Below, piece by piece: positions 5,126 through 8,527 of a stretch of DNA of 8,527 nt. Under the pieces are notes generated by a model that was not told the origin of the DNA, did not search any database, and worked only from the letters and a program-made list of their open reading frames with translations. A program made the position numbers and the translations under genes. Source of the DNA: Clostridiales bacterium (GTDB lineage: Bacteria; Bacillota; Clostridia; UBA1381); NCBI GenBank assembly GCA_003453455.1, contig DMLG01000098.1:1-8527 (forward strand). Direction: 5' to 3'. Each line of letters starts with the position of its first letter. Position 1 is the stretch's first letter.

Positions 5126-5793
5126 AGTATGTTATTTGCGCCCCGTAAAAGTTTTGCGGCATAATCGGCGTCCACCATTTCCCAATCGAAACTCTTGAAT
5201 TTTACGCCGCTTTGTCTAAGCTGTGTTTTGATGGTTTCGTAGGTTGCAAGCGGTACTCGTGAGGTATAAATCTGATTTTCTTTTATGTCCTGAACCAAAA
5301 ATTCTATCTCATTTTCGTCAGATTTTCCAAAAATGCAGTTCCTTTGCGCCATTTTCTCGCTGTCCTGCGCAAGCACGAGGAGTTTTATGACTTCAATAGG
5401 TTTATCATTAAAACCACCATCAAAAATCAGGATTTTTTCTAAAAGCTCATTATAAGTTGTTACAAACCTTAGGTTATAGTCAGGATAGTTTTTAAGTTCT
5501 CCCGAATTTTTGGAGGACTTTTTTATTTCCTCAAAAATGCGCATCCGTTCTTCTTTTGTACTTTGCGGTGAAAAGGATATAACCAGCTTTTTTTCAGTAT
5601 CGGTATATAAAATGGGCGCGGGAAAAAGCGCTTTTTGACCGCAAGACGGGCAGGTAAACATATTTATCTTGCCCTTTAACAAGTCCTCTTTTATATCGGG
5701 GCTTGAAGATACAGTTATTGACTGCCAGACGGTCAGGTCGGACATTTCGCCGCAGGCAGGACATTTTATTGTTTCTTTATTGCTGATACTCAT
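5122..5793 (-). CDS. CpXC domain protein
   Basis: 223 aa from ATG 5793, chosen because AGGAGG (complement of 5800-5805) lies six bases upstream; a longer frame from TTG 5814 would put that site inside the gene. The N-terminus is a CpXC-type domain: IKCPACGEMSDLTVWQSITV (residues 9-28), DLLKGKINMFTCPSCG (37-52) and PILYTD (60-65). Two CPxCG pairs (C11/C14 and C48/C51) suggest a structural zinc site. Residues 75-223 are a helical and mixed C-terminal region I cannot assign (KNYPDYNLRFVTTYNELLEK, ending LLRGANNIL). CpXC proteins are widespread in Firmicutes and have no firmly known function. The start codon overlaps the stop of the upstream DUF2752 gene (ATGA), so the two are co-translated. It is convergent with ksgA, with no terminator seen between them. 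Confidence 0.88.
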   Translation of the reverse strand: MSISNKETIKCPACGEMSDLTVWQSITVSSSPDIKEDLLKGKINMFTCPSCGQKALFPAPILYTDTEKKLVISFSPQSTKEERMRIFEEIKKSSKNSGELKNYPDYNLRFVTTYNELLEKILIFDGGFNDKPIEVIKLLVLAQDSEKMAQRNCIFGKSDENEIEFLVQDIKENQIYTSRVPLATYETIKTQLRQSGVKFKSFDWEMVDADYAAKLLRGANNIL

Positions 5794-6086
5794 AGTATTC
5801 CTCCTAAAAGACAATCGCTATTATAGTTAAATGGCGGAATTAGCGGAAAAAGCACTAAAAATCTGATTATGTAAACTGCTAAAAATATTGCCATAACTGA
5901 AAAAACAATCCACCTTCTTCGCATTTTCGGAAAAAGAAAAATAAGCGGCAACAAAAACAGCGGATGCATCAAAAAAGCCGACCAAATCCGCCCCCGAAAA
6001 AATAAAAGATATGCGCGCGTTATTCCGCAGGCAGGGCAGGGAATTCCAAAAATATTGTATATCGGACAGGAAAAAAGTTTTAGCAT
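5790..6086 (-). CDS. DUF2752 family membrane protein
   Basis: 98 aa, ATG at 6086 preceded by AGGTGAG. The signature is GIPCPACGITRAYLLFF (residues 14-30) with C17/C20, then a basic turn, GRIWSAFLMHP (32-42) with H41-P42, as in DUF2752. Two hydrophobic stretches, about 39-54 and 59-82, are membrane segments separated by KMRRRW. The function of the family is unknown. The promoter at 6104-6132 drives it directly. Its last codons (LLGGIL) encode the ribosome site of the CpXC gene, and the TGA overlaps that gene's ATG, giving a tightly coupled pair. The partners share CPxCG motifs, so a joint role in metal or thiol handling at the membrane can be imagined, but nothing here proves it. Confidence 0.88.
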   Translation of the reverse strand: MLKLFSCPIYNIFGIPCPACGITRAYLLFFRGRIWSAFLMHPLFLLPLIFLFPKMRRRWIVFSVMAIFLAVYIIRFLVLFPLIPPFNYNSDCLLGGIL

Positions 6087-6103
6087 AATCTCACCTAAAT
6101 AGC

Positions 6104-6132
6104 ATTATACACTATTTTTGTGTTTATAGCAA
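6104..6132 (-). promoter_or_regulatory. Sigma-A type promoter of the DUF2752-CpXC pair
   Basis: On the minus strand TTGCTA (complement of 6127-6132), a 17-bp spacer and a perfect TATAAT (complement of 6104-6109). The -35 matches TTGACA at four of six bases. The -10 lies about 17 bases before the ATG at 6086, so the leader is very short. The -35 begins directly after the T-tail of the preceding terminator. Confidence 0.8.
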
Positions 6133-6133
6133 G

Positions 6134-6158
6134 AAAAAAAGAGCAAAAGCTCTTTTTT
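6134..6158 (-). terminator. Terminator of the spoIVA-lipoprotein transcript
   Basis: On the minus strand AAAAAAGAGC and GCTCTTTTTT form a 10-bp stem with a TTTT loop and a T-rich tail, beginning one base after the lipoprotein stop (6159-6161). The A/T symmetry means it could also work in the other direction. Confidence 0.9.
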
Positions 6159-6836
6159 CTATTCCGCAAAAAGTTCGCGGTAGGTTGGCTTTAAATAGGT
6201 CAAAATTTCCTCCAAGGCAATAGGGATTTCTACAAATCCGCGCTCATAATAGGAAAGTTCATACGGAGGATAGAAAATAACAAGACTGTCCCCGTCAATA
6301 TAAAAGCCCTGATTTTGTGATATTTTTGGTTTTGCCCAAATATCGGAATATTTTTCGGGATTTTTGGAGACGGCATCTGAAAGAAGTTTGTTTAGCGCAT
6401 CAATGTATGAATCCCCATCAAAAAGGTCGGAAAGCGAAAGCTCTATACATGCGGATGTGTCTATGTTCTTTGCAATCCGAACGCGGCTTTTGTGCGATTT
6501 GCGGGCAAAATATTCATAGTCGGTCACCATGGAAAGAAGTCCGTTCTTGTTAAAATGCTCGGTTGTTTCCATATCAAAAAGTGATTGTTCACCTGTTTGC
6601 TTTGCAGATTCTGAAAATTTATTTAAAAGTTCTGTTGTTACAGTATTGAATTCATCATTTACAGAATCCTCCAAATCGTGGCTTGCAAGCCCCTTTATCT
6701 GGGGGATTTTTACATTTGCCGATGTTGTATCTGTCGAATAGGATTTGTCGATAGTATCAATCTTTACAGCACTTCCGCATCCGCATAGAAGCATTAAAAG
6801 AATAAAAGATGCACTGATTTTTACAAGATTATGCAA
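6159..6836 (-). CDS. RsiV-like lipoprotein (DUF4163/DUF3298)
   Basis: 225 aa. The signal peptide (NLVKISASFILLMLLCGC) ends in a lipobox LCGC with C20 as the lipidated cysteine; Cys at -2 is unusual. Residues about 42-125 resemble the DUF4163 (PdaC/RsiV-type) domain: VKIPQIKGLASHDLEDSVND and DYEYFARKSHKSRV. Residues about 130-215 resemble DUF3298: LSLSDLFDGDSYIDALNKL, then FYIDGDSLVIFYPPYELSYY and ERGFVEIPI. In B. subtilis such domains occur in the anti-sigma factor RsiV, which binds lysozyme, and in deacetylase PdaC; here neither an anti-sigma region nor a catalytic domain is present, so it is a stand-alone extracytoplasmic module. The start is TTG 6836: an in-frame TAG lies only 15 bases upstream and there is no ATG before the lipobox region. 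It overlaps the end of spoIVA by 16 bases, with GGTGGT of the spoIVA Gly codons as the only ribosome site, so coupling to spoIVA is likely. Confidence 0.82.
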   Translation of the reverse strand: MHNLVKISASFILLMLLCGCGSAVKIDTIDKSYSTDTTSANVKIPQIKGLASHDLEDSVNDEFNTVTTELLNKFSESAKQTGEQSLFDMETTEHFNKNGLLSMVTDYEYFARKSHKSRVRIAKNIDTSACIELSLSDLFDGDSYIDALNKLLSDAVSKNPEKYSDIWAKPKISQNQGFYIDGDSLVIFYPPYELSYYERGFVEIPIALEEILTYLKPTYRELFAE

Positions 6837-8299
6837 ATAAGACCACCACTACCTTCATTTATAATTCGTTCAAGCGTCGAGGACAACTTTTGTCGTGCCT
6901 CGTCAGGCATTTTGCTAAGCTTATTATTGACGCTTTCATTCACAAGTTCATATAATGATTTTCCAAAAATGTTGGATTCCCATATCTTTGACGGGTCAGT
7001 TTTAAATTCGTCCAATAGATAATGCACAAGCTCTTGAGACTGTTTTTCTGTTCCCACGATTGGGCTTACCTCTGCCTGAATGTCCGCCTTTATCATATGT
7101 ATGCTTGGTGCGGAGGCTTTTAAGCGTACGCCGTATCTTCCGCCCTGGCGCACAATTTTAGGCTCTTCTAATGAAAGTTCATCAGTTGACGGCGAAACTA
7201 TTCCATATCCGCAGGCATTCACTTGATCTAATGCATCTGCGACCTTGTCATATTTTGCCTTTGTTTCGGAAAGGTCACGAATTAGCGTTATGAGAGACTC
7301 TCTGCCGTCTATTGAAAAGCCCGATTCCTCACCCAAAATCTGATAAAACAGTTCATCAGGCACATTAAGCTTCAAGGTGGCGTTTCCGCAGCCCAAATCT
7401 ATCCCATCTATTTCGGAACTATTTATAAAATCGTATTCTGAAAGGTTGTCGCTTAAACCCTTGACATTGCTTATTTTTGTTATAGGAGAAATCTCTGTTT
7501 TAAGCGAGTCTAATACCTTTTGGTAAAGCCAATGATTTGTACCGAGGCGCATAAACCATGCAGGAAAATCAAAAGTTATCTCGTTTAACGGAAATTCAAA
7601 CAGAACAGTTTCCATAATATTTGAAATATCGCCTTCGGTAAGCTCCTGACAGTTTACGCAAACAACGGGAACACCGTATTTTGCTACAAGTTCGGCTTTT
7701 AGGTTTTGGCAGGTCTCGGAGTCGGGGTCTTGTGAATTCAAAACGATTACAAAGGGTTTGTTTATCGCTTTTAATTCGTTTACAACTCTGGTTTCCGCCT
7801 GCACATAGTTTGCACGGTCGATGTCACAGATAGAACCATCGGTAGTGATTAAAATCCCTATATTTGAATGGTCGCAGATAACCTTTTTTGTGCCAAGCTC
7901 TGCCGCCTCGAAAAACGGCATAGGCTCATTGGACCAGGGCGTGGAGACCATACGCGGCATATCGTCCTCAGCAAAACCCGTTGAGCCGTCAACAATATAG
8001 CCCACGCAGTCTATCATACGCACATTCATATGTGCATTATCACCGAGGGCAATCTCTACCGCCTCATTTGGAACAAATTTCGGCTCGGTAGTCATAATAG
8101 TCCTGCCTGCCGCCGATTGCGGCAATTCGTCACGGGTACGCTCTGCTTGATATCCGTTTTCAAGATTTGGAATTACAAGTAAATCCATAAATTTTTTTAT
8201 AAAAGTAGATTTTCCGGTGCGGACAGGACCAACCACGCCGATATATACATCGCCGCCTGAACGCTCCTTTATATCCTGATAAATGTTGTAGTCTGTCAC
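6821..8299 (-). CDS. spoIVA: Stage IV sporulation protein A, coat-basement ATPase
   Basis: SpoIVA polymerises with ATP on the forespore's outer membrane in the mother cell, anchored by SpoVM, and is the platform for coat assembly and a requirement for cortex formation. The 492 aa equal the length I recall for the B. subtilis protein, and long blocks agree with it from memory: Walker A GPVRTGKST (24-32, K30), DELPQSAAGRTIMTTEPKFV (58-77), Walker B RMIDCVGY (94-101, D97), EHS-like DHSNIGILITTDGSI, and the membrane-targeting C-terminus ERIINEGSGGLICIIL. The start is GTG 8299, with AAGGAGGAG seven bases before it. The gene follows the terminator of a DUF6472-like gene, has its own upstream region (8300-8365), and overlaps a downstream lipoprotein gene. 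Mother-cell sigma-E control is expected from the family; the promoter match here is weak. Confidence 0.98.
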   Translation of the reverse strand: MTDYNIYQDIKERSGGDVYIGVVGPVRTGKSTFIKKFMDLLVIPNLENGYQAERTRDELPQSAAGRTIMTTEPKFVPNEAVEIALGDNAHMNVRMIDCVGYIVDGSTGFAEDDMPRMVSTPWSNEPMPFFEAAELGTKKVICDHSNIGILITTDGSICDIDRANYVQAETRVVNELKAINKPFVIVLNSQDPDSETCQNLKAELVAKYGVPVVCVNCQELTEGDISNIMETVLFEFPLNEITFDFPAWFMRLGTNHWLYQKVLDSLKTEISPITKISNVKGLSDNLSEYDFINSSEIDGIDLGCGNATLKLNVPDELFYQILGEESGFSIDGRESLITLIRDLSETKAKYDKVADALDQVNACGYGIVSPSTDELSLEEPKIVRQGGRYGVRLKASAPSIHMIKADIQAEVSPIVGTEKQSQELVHYLLDEFKTDPSKIWESNIFGKSLYELVNESVNNKLSKMPDEARQKLSSTLERIINEGSGGLICIIL

Positions 8300-8309
8300 A
8301 AACAGCTCC

Positions 8310-8340
8310 TCCTTTATAGTACAGGTTACTACATATATAT
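8310..8340 (-). promoter_or_regulatory. Possible sigma-E promoter and strong RBS of spoIVA
   Basis: On the minus strand TGTACTAT (complement of 8316-8323) agrees with the sigma-E -10 pattern CATACAAT at five of eight bases. An AAATATATATG stretch upstream contains the ATA core expected for the -35 at roughly 11-14 bp spacing. The AAGGAGGAG ribosome site follows directly. The assignment rests mostly on spoIVA being a sigma-E gene in other species. Confidence 0.35.
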
Positions 8341-8365
8341 TTGTACTAAAACAAAATTAGTACAA
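8341..8365. promoter_or_regulatory. Perfect 9-bp dyad upstream of spoIVA
   Basis: TTGTACTAA (8341-8349) and TTAGTACAA (8357-8365) are exact inverted repeats around a 7-bp centre. TAGTACAGG at 8317-8325 repeats the TAGTACA core of the right arm (8358-8364), inside the possible -10. The dyad begins where the T-tail of the upstream terminator ends, has no T-tail of its own, and may be an operator. Confidence 0.5.
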
Positions 8366-8388
8366 AAAATCCTCCCCAAAAGGGAGGA
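8364..8388 (-). terminator. Terminator of the DUF6472-like gene
   Basis: On the minus strand TCCTCCC (8388-8382) and GGGAGGA (8376-8370) form a 7-bp stem with loop TTTTG, followed by T6 (8369-8364). It begins five bases after the stop codon at 8393-8395. Confidence 0.85.
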
Positions 8389-8392
8389 ATGT

Positions 8393-8527
8393 TTAATTTT
8401 GTTTTCGGACTATGGAATATTCGTCGCCAAAGCGATAATATGGGCAGTTATCAAAGGAGGATTGCAGGAATTTCAGCATTTCGTCCTCGTCCAAGGACAT
8501 TTCGCAGAAATAACAATCATATTCATC
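8393..8527 (-). CDS. DUF6472-like small cysteine protein, 3' part
   Basis: The frame is open to the window edge and ends at TAA 8393-8395, leaving 44 residues; the start is outside the window. The visible sequence is DEYDCYFCEMSLDEDEMLKF, LQSSFDNCPYYRFGDE, then YSIVRKQN. The CYFCEM, LDEDEM, CPYYRFGDEY and VRKQ blocks match, from memory, the clostridial DUF6472 family of about 60-residue proteins, whose lost N-terminus usually holds more cysteines. The Cys residues may bind zinc. No function is known to me. It is transcribed in the same direction as spoIVA but separated from it by a terminator. Confidence 0.75.
   Translation of the reverse strand, partial: DEYDCYFCEMSLDEDEMLKFLQSSFDNCPYYRFGDEYSIVRKQN

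Noticed and set aside
5794..5814. Longer CpXC start at TTG 5814
   Set aside because: AGGAGG lies between this codon and ATG 5793 at ideal distance, and ATG 5793 forms the ATGA overlap with the upstream gene.

Overview
The window looks like chromosomal DNA of an endospore-forming, Gram-positive, low-GC member of the Clostridia, probably a gut or rumen lineage. The evidence is an intact spoIVA with Walker A, sigma-A style promoters, strong AGGAGG ribosome sites, T-tailed hairpin terminators, a 3D-domain cell-wall protein next to ksgA (rsmA), and dockerin-like and Big_2 surface proteins. I cannot place it to genus.

Left part, positions 1-2078, plus strand: a surface-protein cluster. It holds the 3' end of a large protein (Big_2-type module, then two dockerin-like calcium loops 60 residues apart), a secreted 411-aa protein with a Big_2 module, and a 56-aa peptide gene (1855-2025). 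A strong terminator closes the cluster. A 12-bp tandem repeat lies between the first two genes, and its last unit forms the ribosome-binding site of the second.

Positions 2080-2540 hold no gene but are packed with hairpin-forming extragenic repeats: one GC-rich palindromic element and two to three copies of a roughly 105-bp multi-hairpin element. A small membrane-anchored protein of unknown function follows on the minus strand (2551-2814), then an AT-rich divergent spacer ending in a consensus TTGACA-17-TATAAT promoter.

Middle part, 3165-5125, plus strand: a YabE/RpfB-like G5-3D cell-wall protein, its terminator, and ksgA. The B. subtilis order is yabE-rnmV-ksgA; rnmV is absent here.

Right part, 5122-8527, all minus strand. 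In transcription order it holds the 3' end of a DUF6472-like small Cys protein with its terminator, then spoIVA overlapping an RsiV-like lipoprotein gene (TTG start) and a terminator. Next come a clear promoter and a translationally coupled pair, a DUF2752 membrane protein and a CpXC protein, which meets ksgA tail to tail on a shared TTAA. Most genes on the right are conserved housekeeping or sporulation genes. The less explained material is on the left (the peptide, tandem repeat, dockerin-like repeats and repeat island) and in the dyad upstream of spoIVA.
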